The position numbers and the translations under genes were made by a program. The notes below the pieces were generated by a model. The model had not been told where the DNA came from. It did no database searches and saw nothing but the letters and a program-made list of their open reading frames with translations. A stretch of 64,000 nucleotides of DNA, taken from the NCBI GenBank assembly GCA_963720645.1, contig CAVRFX010000022.1:62001-126000 (forward strand), read 5' to 3'. This document shows positions 25,939 through 36,656 of the stretch, piece after piece. Source of the stretch: RYN-230 sp963720645 (lineage in GTDB: Bacteria; Actinomycetota; Actinomycetes; Streptosporangiales; Streptosporangiaceae). Numbering within the stretch: the stretch's first letter is position 1; every line of letters begins with the position of its first letter.

Positions 25939-27876
25939 GTGAGTCTTGTCCGGCGTGCGGCCGGGCCGCTGCAGGCTGCAGCCTGGCCATGGCAGGCCGG
26001 AGGGGGCAGCCGGCCAGGGCGTGCGGCCCGGGTGGCCCCCTGGCTGATCCTGGGTGGTTACCTGCTGGGCGCCGTGGTTCTGGCCTGGCATCTGTGGGCC
26101 GACCCGGCGGGCCGCGCGCAGGTGGTGCCGGCCGTCGGCATCTCCCACGACGTCAACCTGTTTGCCTGGTTCCTCCGGTACGAAGCGACCGCGATCGCGC
26201 ACGGGCGCCTTCCTGACCTGGTGACCACGGCGGTGAACGCACCGCAGGGCATCAACCTGATGTGGAACACCTCGTTCCTGCTGCCCGGAGTGCTCTTCGC
26301 CCCGCTGACCCTGCTCATCGGCCCGCAGGCCACCCTCACCACGCTGCTGACGCTGGGCTTCGCCGGGTCCGCGGCCGCCATGTTCTGGGTCCTGCGGCGC
26401 TGGGGTGCCAGCCTGCCCGCGGCGGCCCTGGGCGGCGCGATCTTCGGTTTTTCGCCGGCCATGCGCATCGCAGCCATAGGCCACTATCACCTGCAGTTCG
26501 CCGTCCTGCTGCCGCTGATCATCGACGCGCTGCTCAGGCTGGTGACCGGCCGCGGCCGCCCGGTGCGCACCGGGGTCTGGCTGGGCCTGCTGACCGCCGC
26601 GCAGCTGTTCGTCGCCGAGGAGGCTGTCGCGCTGACGGTCTGCGCGGGCCTGGTGATCGTCGCGGTCCTGGCGGTCTCGCGTCCGCGTGACGTGCCAGGC
26701 CAGGTCCGCGGGGCCGTGACCGGGCTGGCCACCGCGGCCGGCGTGCTGCTGGTGACCGCGGGGTATCCGCTGTGGGTGCAGTTCCGCGGGCCGCTCGCCG
26801 AGCATGGCAGCCCGTGGAGCCCCGGGCATTTCCGCAACCGGCCGGGCGACTTCGTCAACGGGCCGAGCGGGTTCCTGTTCCACTCGCAGGCCATGGTGCA
26901 GTACCTGGACCAGCATGCGGTGCGGATGGTCGAGTACTTCGCCTATCTGGGCTGGCCCATGCTGGTCGTGCTGCTGGTGGCCGCGGTCCGGTTCTGGCGG
27001 GACCTGCGGGTCAGGGCGCTGGCCGTGACCTTCGCGGCCCTGGAGGCGTTCAGCCTCGGCAGCCGCACCGTGGTGCTGGGTGGCCTGCACTATCCGGCTG
27101 CCCTGCTCCCCTGGCACTATCTGCAGGCGCTGCCGCTGCTGAACCAGAGCCTGCCGAACCGGTTCTCCTTGCTGGCGGACGGCGCCGCCGCCGTGGTCCT
27201 GGCGTTCTCCCTGGATCTCGCGTGGGGGCGGGCCCGGGAATCAGCCGCCCGCCGGCGATCCGCCCCGGCGGAGGATACCCAGGCCGCCCCGGAGGCCGCC
27301 CCGGCCGCGGGAGCACCGCGGGCCCCGGCCTGGCGGAAGACCGCCGCCCTGGTGCTCCTCGCCCTGGCCATCGTGCCTATCATCCCGCTGCCCATGCAGA
27401 CCGCAGCGGTCACGCCGACCCCGGCGGGCTGGGAGCAGGCCTTCAGCCGGCTGAACCTGGCCAACGGCGCGCGAGTCCTCGTCGTCCCGGTTCTGCCCGC
27501 CACGGTGATGCGCTGGCAGGCGGACACCGGCGTGCCATTCTCGGTGATCAGCGGCTACTGCATCGCCCCCAACCCGGCCACCGGCCGGGCGGAAATATGC
27601 CATAGCGGCCGGAACCGGACCGCCAGCTACCTCAACGACCTGTGGCTGGGCAAGCGGGGAGACGCCGCACCCTCCACGGCCAGGCTCAGGTCCACCCTGG
27701 CCTACTGGCATCCGAGCGCGGTCGTGGCGGTGACCAGCCGCGAATCGCGGCTCGGCCGGTATCTCTGCAACGTCCTGGGCCCGCCTGCCGTCCAGGTCGG
27801 GAGCGTCCTGGCCTGGCGGCCGGTGCGGGCACCCCGGGCGATCGCGAGCGGGCCGGGCAGCGCGCCGAACAGCTGA
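25939..27876 (+). CDS. Multi-pass GT-C-like membrane protein, paralogue 2
   Basis: A 645-residue paralogue of the protein at 23,288, sharing GINLMWNTSFLLPGVLF, LGFAGSAAAMFWVLRRW, GHYHLQFAVL and LLPWHYLQALP, and the same closing region (SRESRLGRYLCNVLGPPAVQ). It carries an extra Ala/Pro-rich insertion of about 30 residues near position 435-470. GTG 25939 follows GGGAGGCGGGG, 34 bases after the GT2 gene stop, so the two are likely cotranscribed. Duplication around the GT2 gene suggests two acceptors or two donor linkages. As with paralogue 1, enzyme activity is inferred from topology and context only. It ends 9 bases from the convergent dehydrogenase gene. Confidence 0.7.
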   Translation: MSLVRRAAGPLQAAAWPWQAGGGSRPGRAARVAPWLILGGYLLGAVVLAWHLWADPAGRAQVVPAVGISHDVNLFAWFLRYEATAIAHGRLPDLVTTAVNAPQGINLMWNTSFLLPGVLFAPLTLLIGPQATLTTLLTLGFAGSAAAMFWVLRRWGASLPAAALGGAIFGFSPAMRIAAIGHYHLQFAVLLPLIIDALLRLVTGRGRPVRTGVWLGLLTAAQLFVAEEAVALTVCAGLVIVAVLAVSRPRDVPGQVRGAVTGLATAAGVLLVTAGYPLWVQFRGPLAEHGSPWSPGHFRNRPGDFVNGPSGFLFHSQAMVQYLDQHAVRMVEYFAYLGWPMLVVLLVAAVRFWRDLRVRALAVTFAALEAFSLGSRTVVLGGLHYPAALLPWHYLQALPLLNQSLPNRFSLLADGAAAVVLAFSLDLAWGRARESAARRRSAPAEDTQAAPEAAPAAGAPRAPAWRKTAALVLLALAIVPIIPLPMQTAAVTPTPAGWEQAFSRLNLANGARVLVVPVLPATVMRWQADTGVPFSVISGYCIAPNPATGRAEICHSGRNRTASYLNDLWLGKRGDAAPSTARLRSTLAYWHPSAVVAVTSRESRLGRYLCNVLGPPAVQVGSVLAWRPVRAPRAIASGPGSAPNS

Positions 27877-27885
27877 GGCTGATCC

Positions 27886-29204
27886 TCAGGGGCGGCCGAG
27901 AGCCCGGTAGATCCAGCCCGCCGCCCGCCAGGCTGCGGCCGGGAGAGCGTTCCGCCCGTCCGCGATGGCCCGCCGGGCCACAGCCTTTCCCACGACGTCC
28001 GGGTCCGCCTGGCTGAACTCCGGCCAGTCGGTCAGCAGGAGCAGGACCTCAGAATCGGCGGCCGCGCCGAGCATCGAGTCGGCGTAGCCCAGTTCCGGGT
28101 GCGCCCGCCGGGCGCGGTCCATGGCTACCGGGTCGTAGGCGGTCACGAGGGCGCCGCGGGCGTGGACGGCGGTGGCCACGGCCAGGGCCGGGGAATCACG
28201 GATGTCGTCGGAATCAGGCTTGAACGCCAGGCCCAGGACGCCGACCCTGCGTCCCGCCAGCGACCCGCCCGCCAGCTCCTGGGCCAGCCCGGCCATCCGG
28301 GACCGGCGGCGGGCGTTGATCGCGTCCACCTCCCGCAGGAACGAGACGGATTCAGGCACGCCCAGCTCCGCGGCGCGGGTCATGAAGGCCCGGATGTCCT
28401 TCGGCAGGCAGCCGCCGCCGAACCCGAGACCAGGCCGCAAGCTGGCTGCCGATCCGGTGGTCGTAGGCGAGCGCGCCGGCGAGCTCGGTGACGTCCGCGC
28501 CCGGCCGCTTCGCAGACCTCGGCCATGGCGTTGATGAAGGAGATCTTGGTGGCCAGGAACGCGTTGGCCGCGATCTTCACCAGCTCCGCAGTCTCGTAGC
28601 TGGTCACGAGGAAGGGAACACCCGCCGCGATCGGCTCCGCGTACACCTCGCGCAGGATCGCCTCGGCGTGCGCGGACCGCACGCCCACCACGATGCGTTC
28701 CGGGCGCAGCGTGTCAGCCACCGCGAACCCCTCGCGCAGGAACTCCGGGTTCCAGGCCAGCGGGCACCGCGCCCCGGCGGGGCCCAGTTCCGCCACCCGC
28801 CCGGCGAGCCACGCGGCGGTCCCCACCGGGATCGTGGACTTCCCGACGATCAGGCACGGCCGCTCCAGCCGCGGCGCCAGGGCCTCGATGCAGCTCATCA
28901 GGTGGGAAAGGTCGGCGCCGGCCGAGTCCGGCCGCTGCGGCGTGCCGACGCAGACGAAGTGGACGTCGCCGAAGTCCGCGGCCTCGGCGTAGGACGTGGT
29001 GAAGCGGAGCCTGCCCGACCGCACGCCGCGCTCCAGCAGCTCACCCAGCCCGGGGTCGTAGAACGGCAGGTTTCCCGCGGCCAGCGCGGCGATCACGTCC
29101 GGGTCGCTGTCCAGGCCGAGCACCTCGAAGCCCAGGCCGGCCAGGCACGCGGCGTGCGTGGCACCGAGATAACCGGTGCCCAGCACGGTGAGACGACGGG
29201 CCAC
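27886..29204 (-). CDS. UDP-glucose/GDP-mannose 6-dehydrogenase family, frameshifted
   Basis: From ATG 29204: Rossmann motif LTVLGTGYLGATHAACLA, FVCVGTPQRPDSAGADL, VGKSTIPVGTA, NPEFLREGFAVADTLRPERI and KIAANAFLATKISFINAMAE. The frame slips near 28,503 and again near 28,437; between, the sequence reads ADVTELAGALAYDHRIGSQL. After that the catalytic-cysteine segment FGGGCLPKDIRAFMTRA and the C-terminal domain (VGVLGLAFKPDSDDIRDSPA) follow. Joined, about 440 residues, the normal length. It oxidises a sugar nucleotide to the uronic acid with two NAD per turnover. Nearby glycosyltransferases point to an exported or envelope glycan. The pair of compensating indels looks like sequencing error. Confidence 0.88.
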
Positions 29205-29392
29205 TACTCTTCTCTCTCCCCTTGAGTCTCTTGTCTCCCGGGCATCACCTGGGGACCGCCGGCGGCCGCCCCTGCGGAGGCCGCCCCATGCTAGTTGACG
29301 TCACTGAAGGCCAGGCAAAGCGAACCCAAAGTGATCGTTTACGTGTCCCCTGGCTGATCCGCCGGCCGGTCGCGCCGGGACGGCTGCCCGCC

Positions 29393-30527
29393 TTACTGGG
29401 CAGGCGGGAGCTTGACGCCTGCGTGAGCCCACGGGCGGGTGAAGCCGACCACGGTGCCGTCCCCCGCCGCCGCCGCGGACGTGCCGTAGGCGGAGATCCG
29501 GATGGGGAAGCCCGTCGCGTAGGCCTCGAGCATCATGCCCTTGCCGATGACCAGGCCGACGTGCCCCGGGGCGGTCGGCGTGCCGTCCGAGCCCGCGAAG
29601 AACACCAGATCACCGGGCCGGACCTGGCTGGCCGGGATCTCGGGTCCCCAGGCCCACTGCGCCTGCGAGGTCCGCGGGATGCTGATGCCCGCCGCCCGGT
29701 ACGCCATCATCACCAGCCCGGAACAGTCGAACGCGTCGGGGCCGGTACCGCCCCACTGGTAAGGCTTGCCCAGCTGCTCGCGGGCGTACCCGATCGCGGT
29801 GGAGACCACCTGATTCGGCACGGCGGTCATCTGCGCGCTGGTCAGGCACTCGGGCGCGCTCACCGTGGTCGTGTTGCTCTCGGTGTAGCCGCCACGGCTG
29901 TACACGCCCGCCCAGTAGAGCACCGTCTGCACGTACGACTGGAGGTGGTTGTAGGCGAAGATGGCGCCGCTGACGTTGTTCTGCACGCCGTGCGCGAGCA
30001 GGTACTTGGCCGCGCCCGCGATGGCGTCCGCGGGCTGGTAGACGCTGGCCAGGCCGTCACCGTTCTCGTCGGTGGCCACTCCGCTGACCGTCTCGGACGC
30101 CTGGTGCACCGGGGCGCCGCCCCACGTGTTGCCAGACGCCCCGCCGATGCCGATCTGCATCGGCCCGGCGGCGCCGAACGCGTTCGACCCGGAGCTCACG
30201 CCGGGCAGGCTGGTCCGGCCGTCGTCGGACTCCACTTTGCCGATCCCGGCGAGCAGGACCCAGGGCACGCCGTACTGCTGCCCGACCTTCTTGAACAGGG
30301 CGAGGTAGTCCGCCGGGATGGAGTTGCGGGCCGCGCGTGGTGACCGCAGGCTGGGTGGTAGCCCCGGTACCGGACGAAGGACACCCGACGCCCGCGGCGA
30401 AGAGCATGCTGGCCCCGCCGACCATCGCCATGGGGATCACGGCCACGGCGGTGACCAGCAACGCGGCCACCCCGATGGCCACCAGCACGGCGAGCCGGCC
30501 GGTGCTGAAGCTGAACCGCCAGCTCAC
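29393..30527 (-). CDS. T4SS-associated wall hydrolase: lysozyme-like domain plus NlpC/P60, frameshifted
   Basis: GTG 30527 starts a membrane anchor (VAIGVAALLVTAVAVIPMAM). A one-base slip near 30,335 precedes IPADYLALFKKVGQQYG, after which the protein is continuous: a transglycosylase-like domain (VLLAGIGKVESDDG, GPMQIGI, GAAKYLLAHGVQNN) and a C-terminal NlpC/P60 peptidase with Cys in FDCSGLVMMAYRAAG and His in PGHVGLVIGKG. Such two-domain enzymes (TcpG/VirB1 role) open peptidoglycan for Gram-positive conjugation machines. GTG overlaps the TGA of the gene before it by four bases, so the last two genes of the cluster are translationally coupled. Corrected length is about 378 residues. Confidence 0.87.
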
Positions 30528-31178
30528 GAATTGCCCGCCGAGGCCAGCTCGATGTCGTTGGCCAGCCAGCTTTGCCCGCTGCCGGCCAGCGTGATCGCGT
30601 AATGCCCGGTGCTGCGGCTTGTTCCCTGCTTGGTGTGCATCGTCTGGACGATGGTCACCACGAAGGTCAGGCTGCCTGAGCTGAAGGTCCGGATCGAGTT
30701 GATCACCGTGCGGGCGGACGAAACCTGATGCTGCCCGGTGCGCTGGCTGGCCACGCCCGGCGTACCGTAGGCGCGCGCCAGGGTGCTGCTGAGCTCACTG
30801 GTGGCCAGGCCGCGGAAGCTGGGCGACGTAGGAGGACGTGCCCTCCCGGTAGGAGAACGTGTCGTAGGCCGACCCGAACGCCTCCGTGACGCTGGCCGCC
30901 TTGGCCAGGTCAGCCTGGCTGAACGGCAGCCACTGGTAGATGTCCGGTGCCGACCCGGCCGGGGTGGCGGGCGCGACTGGCGCGGAGGAGGCCACCGGGG
31001 TGGACGGGGATGTCCCCGCGCCGCCGGCCGCCGTGGCGCTGGGCGTCGCCGCGGCTGGCCGGTGCCCCTGCCCCAGCGCCGAGCGCACGCCCGGAATGAG
31101 CAGATACGCCCCCATTCCGCCGAGTACGACGACAATGCCGAGGAAGGCCAGCACCCGCTGGGCCGGGCTCAGGTCCAT
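30524..31178 (-). CDS. Single-pass membrane protein of the T4SS cluster, frameshifted
   Basis: ATG 31178 gives a short cytoplasmic start, one membrane segment (VLAFLGIVVVLGGMGAYLLI), an Ala/Pro/Thr-rich linker, then an extracytoplasmic domain containing IYQWLPFSQADLAKAASV. Near 30,815 the frame changes; the remainder reads GLATSELSSTLARAYGTPGV, TVINSIRTFSSGSLTFVV and HYAITLAGSGQSWLANDIEL. The alternating strand pattern after the break resembles VirB8/TcpC NTF2-like domains, but I do not recognise a named family. Corrected length is about 217 residues. It begins 9 bases after the VirB6-like stop and overlaps the wall hydrolase start. Confidence 0.7.
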
Positions 31179-31187
31179 GTCAGTCCG

Positions 31188-33989
31188 CTACTTCTTCCGG
31201 CGCACCGGCCGCAGCCAGAACGGACCAGGCGGGCTGGCGTCTGTGCCCGGGCTGGCCTGGCTGCTCCCGCCCTGGCCAGATGCGGCTGGCCCGCGTCCGG
31301 AGGGCGGCGCCGCGGACGGGCCCGTGCCGCCGCGCCAGCTGCCCGAGCCGCTGCCCGAACCGCTGCCGGAGCCGTTGTCCCTGGCCCGCAGCGGTGGCGC
31401 CGCGTTCCGGGAGGGGCCGCGTGACGGGCTCGCATCGCGGGCCTGGCCGGTCCCCCGGGACGGGCTGCCCCAGAAGGCGCCACTGCCCTGGCGGCTGGAC
31501 CTGCGGCGTGCCGGACCCATGATCGCCCCGTGGCGGCGCACTGCCCGGGGAGGTGCCGCCCCCGGCCGCGGCACCTCCCCGGGACGGGGATCCGCCGCGT
31601 GCCGGGGGGGCACCGAAGGTGGATGGGGCCGAGCCCGGGCCAGCGCCGCCGCCGGACGGCGGGGGCGCCGCCGCGGGCGGCCGCGGAGCGACCCCGGGCC
31701 AGCGCTGCCGGGCTGCTCCCGGGCGCGCCTGGGCCGGCGCCGCGGGGGGCGGCGCTCCGGGTGCACCGGCTGCCCGGCTGGGCTGAGCACCCGAGGGGGC
31801 TGCGCCGGCCGGAGTGCCCCCCGGGGGCGCAGCGGCCCGCGGGCCGGTTCCCGGCGTCCGGGCGGGACCGGCCCGCAGCGGCGTCGGCTGCCCCGGAACG
31901 GGCCCATCCCGACGGTGAACGCGGCTGCCCGGCGGCGTCCCGGTCCGGCAGGTCCAGCGGCGGCGCGGCACGGGTGCTCCCCTCGGCCGCCGCTGCCGCC
32001 CGGCCCCGGCCGCGGGCGGCCAGCCCGCCCCGGCCCGCCCCGGACTGGTACGCCTCGTCGGTACCGTCGCCCGGCGCACCGGCCTGTTCCGCACCATCCT
32101 CGGCGCCCACCGTAGCCGCGGAGGCCGCCGAGGCCCCCGCGGCCGCGGCGCCAGCGCCGGCGCCGCCCGCTGCGGCGGCAGCCACACCTGCGGCCTGCGC
32201 AGGGTTGCGCCTGGCCCAGCGGGCGGCCCGGTACGCGGCAAAACCGGGGACACCGACGCTGGCGGCGTCCATGGTGTTCCGCCGCGCCATGCTGCCCGCC
32301 TGGGCCAGCCCTGCGTCGGCCCGGTCGCGGGAGCCGACCATGCCGTATCCCACCGCGGAGAACAGGTGCACGAACGGCTTCCTGTAGATGAACACCGCCA
32401 CGGTGACCAGCGCGATCATCAGGATCTTCAGTGCCCAGGGCAGCACCGCGTCACTGGTCCCCATGATCAGGGAGTACGCGTAGAGCAGGATGCTCAGCAC
32501 CAGGGCCACGGCCGCCTGCTTGAGCAGGACACCGACCAGCATCTCGACCCAGCGCAGCGCGACCACCCGGCCGAACCCCGGGTGGGTCCCGACGATGAGG
32601 AAGAACGGCCCGGCCACGAGCAAGAGCAGGAACCCGAGTTTCAGGATGATCAGCGTGATCGCGATCAGCAGCACCAGGACGCCCGCGACGAGCGCCGCGA
32701 ACAGGGCCGCGAACGCGATCTCCAGCCGGGTCGGGTACTGGTTTCCCTGGAACAGCGAGTAGACATCGGGGTTGTTCTGCTTGATCGACTGGGCGATGCC
32801 GGCGTAGGCGTCCTGCTTGGCCTGGATCAGGGACGTGGTGGGCGTCTCGTTGGTGGCAACGGCCTGGGCCCACAGCAGCTGACGGCCGTACTGGTTGACC
32901 ACCGTGGGCTTGGCACCCTTGCCTGTGGTGTACACGGTGGTGCCGAACTCTCCGTCCAGCCACGGCTTGCAGACCAGCACCGTCCACAGCTCGTTGGCGT
33001 TCTGGTCCACGATGCCCGAGCCACCCGTGAAGTTGTAGTTGGCCGTGGTCACCTGCGGGTCGTGGCCCTGCACCGGGACGCAGTTGGCGCCAGCCGGGGC
33101 GGGCAGCCCGGCGAACGCGACGTTCAGGGTCTGGGTGATCCCGTTGGACACGGTCTTGCCCAGGCCGGTGAAGTCGGCGGGCCGGCCGATGAGCCAGATG
33201 GCCGCCGCGCAGGCGATCACCATCCAGATGGTGCCCTCGATCGTCCGGGTGGCGCGCTTGCGGATCAGGCCCTGCCAGGCCAGCCAGATCGGCGCCGAGG
33301 ATGACCACGGGGGCCAGGAACGGGAAATAGATCGCGTTGCCCAGGCTGGTGATCAGCCGGTCCACCGCATTGGTCAGCCAGGACAGGATGCCCTCGCCCG
33401 CGGCGGACTGGTACACGGTGATCGTGACCCGGTCCAGCGCCTTCGAGGCGTCGAACACCATCCCCGCGACGCTGTTCCCGATCAGCGAGGTCATGTCCGA
33501 GCACTGCATGTCGTAGGCGGCCCAGGACTGCCCGGCCATGCCGTAGCTGTCGTACAGGGTGGCAGGCTGCTTCCCGCCGGTGACGGGCGGGCGGATCAGT
33601 GAATCGATGCCGCCGGCCGCCGGTTCCGGCGCGGGGACGGACGGCTGGCAGATGTTGTTGAGGTCACCTATTAAGCCGCTGGACCCCGCGTTGCAGAAGC
33701 CGAGCAGGCCGCCGATATCGCCAATCCCGGGCGCCGAGCAGATGCCGGCCGGGGCGGCCGGGGTCTGGGGGGTGCGCGCCGCCGTCTGCTGCGCGATCGC
33801 GGCGTGCCCCACCTCCGCCGCATGCTGGGCGGCCACCGCGTGCTGCGCCGTGGAGGCGGGCGCGCCCACCGCCGCCTGCGCGATCGCCGGCGACCCGAGC
33901 AGGGCCGCCCCGGCCACGGCGATGATCACACCGGGCACGGCGAGGGCTGCGCGGACTACCTTGGCGGTCCGGCGGGGAACTGCGGCCAT
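31188..33989 (-). CDS. VirB6/TcpH-like polytopic T4SS membrane protein, frameshifted
   Basis: ATG 33989 follows AGGAG and opens a signal peptide (VIIAVAGAALLGSPAIAQA). An Ala-rich segment and CSAPGIGDIGGLLGFC follow. After a slip near 33,290 the main body has about six hydrophobic segments (TIEGTIWMVIACAAAIWLIG, AALVAGVLVLLIAITLIILK, FLLLLVAGPFFLIVGTHPGF, ALKILMIALVTVAVFIY). The long Ala/Gly/Pro/Ser-rich tail is recovered with two more shifts near 31,925 and 31,530 and includes STFGAPPARGG and a (GS) run before FWLRPVRRKK. Corrected length is about 930 residues. The topology and position after VirB4 fit the channel-forming VirB6/TcpH component. Confidence 0.8.
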
Positions 33990-34045
33990 GGTGGGCTCCT
34001 GAAGCCTGGGGGGAGAGGCTGGTCGGGGCATGGAGGGTCCGCCGG

Positions 34046-36556
34046 TCACCTGGCGGGCTCGCCCGGCGGCGCCGCGCCGAGCAGCCCGGCGCCCGGGGCA
34101 GGGTCGCCATCGGGTGACACGGATCCCTCGGCCGGGCGGGCCCGGGTGGGGTTGGTGTCCAGCCATTGCCGCATCTCATCGGAAATCAGGTCGATGCCGA
34201 TCCGTCCGGCCCGGCCTTCCAGATCACGGAAAACGCATTCCCCGTTGCCGAGCCCCCGCAGCACGGCCTTATGTTCCTCTGACGCCTCCACCCCCAGCAG
34301 CGCCATCACGTTCGCCACCTCGACGCGCTCCGACGAACGGAACGCGAACACCCCCGATATACAGTTCGTAACCTGCTCGTTCAGCAGGTCTCCCGCGTTC
34401 TGGGAGACCAGGATCAACGCCGTGTTCCTGGACCGCCCCATCCGGGATACCTCGGGAACCAGCTTGGCCCCCTGCGGCGTCGCCGTGATCGCCCATGCCT
34501 CGTCGAGGAAGATCGCCTTGGGGAGCCGGCGATCGATTCCGTTGAGGAGCCTGCGGGCGAACTGGGACACGAGGTAGAGCAGGGCAACAGAGAGCCGCTG
34601 CTCGTAGGAATAGTCTTCCCGGCCTGCTGCACTGTCGGGCAGGGTCAGGCCGGCCAGGGTGAACACGGTCGTCCAGCCGGCCGTGTCGATCTGCTGGCCA
34701 CCCGAGGGCGCGAAGCAGAGCCGGGCCAGGCGCATCTCCGACATGGACCGGAGCACCGCGCCGAGGTTCTTGGACGGAGGATCGGCGGACTCCTCCAGGT
34801 GCCGGATGACCTTGCCCAGGCTCGGCCGCTCGCGGCTGGCCACGCTGGCCACCGCCTGGATCATCGCGCTCTCCCGCTCCTCGCTCATCCGCGGCAGCAG
34901 GAGGCGGAGGGTTTCCGTGGCCATGGTCCGCTTCTCGGCCAGGTCGTCACCGAACGAGAACGGGTCGAGCAGGCCCGGTGCAGCGGCACCCAGCGGCAGC
35001 ACCCGTGCCTTGCGGCCACGCTCGGCCAGCAGCTGGACCAGGGGTTCCGCATCTCCCTTGGGGTCGATCACCGCGACCGTCACCCCGCGCAGCGCCAGCT
35101 GCAGGATGAGCAGCAACGCCAGCGTCGTCTTACCCCCGCCGGGCTCACCGGTGATGGCGATCGCGGTGGGCCGGTTCAGCGCCGCGGCCAGCAGCGGATC
35201 GAAATGGACCACGGCGCGGGCCCGGCCGAGGGTCTCGCCGATATACGGGCCGACCCAGCCCTGCCCGCTGTTCGGCCGGTCACCCAGGTCCACCGTGGCG
35301 GTTGGCACGCCACCCGCGATCGTGTACAGCGGCTGGCGCTGGACGTACGAACTCAGCCGGACCCGGTCCCCGGGCAGCGACTCGCGCAGCAGGGAGAACT
35401 GGTCGCCGGTCGAGTTGACCACGTCGATGCCCATGTCGCGGTAGTGCTCGACGACCGCTTCCACCCGGCGCTGGCACAGTTCCCGGGTCGGGGCGGATAC
35501 CACCAGGCGGTGCCAGCCGTAGACGAAGGGCAGCCGCTCCTTGGTAATGCCGTGCTCGAGCATCCGGGCCGCGACGATCTGCTCGGCCAGGGCGATCGGC
35601 GCATCCACCCCGGCCTCCCTGATGTGCGCGTCCATGTCCCGGGCGTGCGCGAGCCGGCGGCCGACATCCTTGCTGGCCTTGGCCGGCGGGATGAGGCGCA
35701 TCCGGGAGCTGATCTCCACCGGGAACGGCAGCGAGTCCGCGAAATGCAGCCACGGCTCGCCGTCCGGGAACGACATCACGTCCGGGAACCGGGAAAAAGA
35801 CAGGAACGCCTCGAACGACTCCCCCTCCGGATGCTCCAGGCGGAGCAGCGTGCGCCCGTTGTGCACCTGGCCTTCGTACAGCGACTCGATCTCCCCGGCC
35901 CCCCACCGGCGGCGCCGGACCGCGGACGGCCGCGGGTCACCCGCAGTGCCCATCAGCGTGTGCCGGACCAGCCACGCGATCTCATCGCTCGTCGCGTGCC
36001 GCGCGGCGAGGGCGCTGGCCCCCAGCGCCCGGCCGAGCCGCTCGGCGTGCTCGGTCCAGCGGGCGATCTCGGCCGCTGGGATCGCCTCGTCATCGAGACC
36101 CATCGCCTGCTCGCCAGCCCGGTAGGCGTTGAGGAACCCGGAGAGCACCCCGCCGCCCAGCTGCGCGCGCATGCCCCGCTGCCCCAGCCGGACACCCAGG
36201 TAGACCTCCTTCGCCCAGAAGTCCTTCGCCCAGACATGGCGGTACATCTCATCCAGGTAGTCCCGCCAGCCGGGTCCCCCATCTGACGTGGCGTCCAGCT
36301 GGGCGGCCCACTCAGCCGCGGGGTAGGAACGGTGCACGATGCGCAGATGGACCTCGGCGTCCGGCATCCGGATCGCGGCCAGCGCGACCGTGATGTTGGT
36401 GGCCAGGGCCTCCCGGTCCTGCGGCGTGGTGAACTCATACGGTTGGGTCGGCAGCCGGTAGTACGCCCAGGCATGCGTCTCGGTGAGCAGGATGCGGTCA
36501 TCGAAATAGCGCAGCGACAGACGCGATCTCGATCGTCCTCCCGTCCGGGCGCTCAC
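34046..36556 (-). CDS. VirB4/TcpF-like T4SS ATPase
   Basis: An intact 836-residue protein. The N-terminal half (to about 440) is the VirB4-type domain (TETHAWAYYRLPTQPYEF at 26-43, LPFVYGWHRLVVSAP). The C-terminal ATPase has Walker A GEPGGGKTTLALLLILQLAL, VAVIDPKGDAEPLVQLLAER, Walker B KAIFLDEAWAI and the sensor-like VSQNAGDLLNEQVTNC. VirB4 proteins power assembly and transport by type IV secretion systems at the inner membrane face. GTG 36556 follows GGGAGG. It lies between TcpE-MinD and VirB6-like genes. Because this gene is intact while neighbours carry single slips, the cluster is probably functional. Confidence 0.92.
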   Translation of the reverse strand: MSARTGGRSRSRLSLRYFDDRILLTETHAWAYYRLPTQPYEFTTPQDREALATNITVALAAIRMPDAEVHLRIVHRSYPAAEWAAQLDATSDGGPGWRDYLDEMYRHVWAKDFWAKEVYLGVRLGQRGMRAQLGGGVLSGFLNAYRAGEQAMGLDDEAIPAAEIARWTEHAERLGRALGASALAARHATSDEIAWLVRHTLMGTAGDPRPSAVRRRRWGAGEIESLYEGQVHNGRTLLRLEHPEGESFEAFLSFSRFPDVMSFPDGEPWLHFADSLPFPVEISSRMRLIPPAKASKDVGRRLAHARDMDAHIREAGVDAPIALAEQIVAARMLEHGITKERLPFVYGWHRLVVSAPTRELCQRRVEAVVEHYRDMGIDVVNSTGDQFSLLRESLPGDRVRLSSYVQRQPLYTIAGGVPTATVDLGDRPNSGQGWVGPYIGETLGRARAVVHFDPLLAAALNRPTAIAITGEPGGGKTTLALLLILQLALRGVTVAVIDPKGDAEPLVQLLAERGRKARVLPLGAAAPGLLDPFSFGDDLAEKRTMATETLRLLLPRMSEERESAMIQAVASVASRERPSLGKVIRHLEESADPPSKNLGAVLRSMSEMRLARLCFAPSGGQQIDTAGWTTVFTLAGLTLPDSAAGREDYSYEQRLSVALLYLVSQFARRLLNGIDRRLPKAIFLDEAWAITATPQGAKLVPEVSRMGRSRNTALILVSQNAGDLLNEQVTNCISGVFAFRSSERVEVANVMALLGVEASEEHKAVLRGLGNGECVFRDLEGRAGRIGIDLISDEMRQWLDTNPTRARPAEGSVSPDGDPAPGAGLLGAAPPGEPAR

Positions 36557-36656
36557 GGTGTCCTCCCAAGGGTTCGCGTCATCCGGTCACACCCCGCCCG
36601 CCAGCCGCTCGCCCGGGCCTGACGGCCCGGGGCCGCTAGCTGGTGCCGGACCGCGC

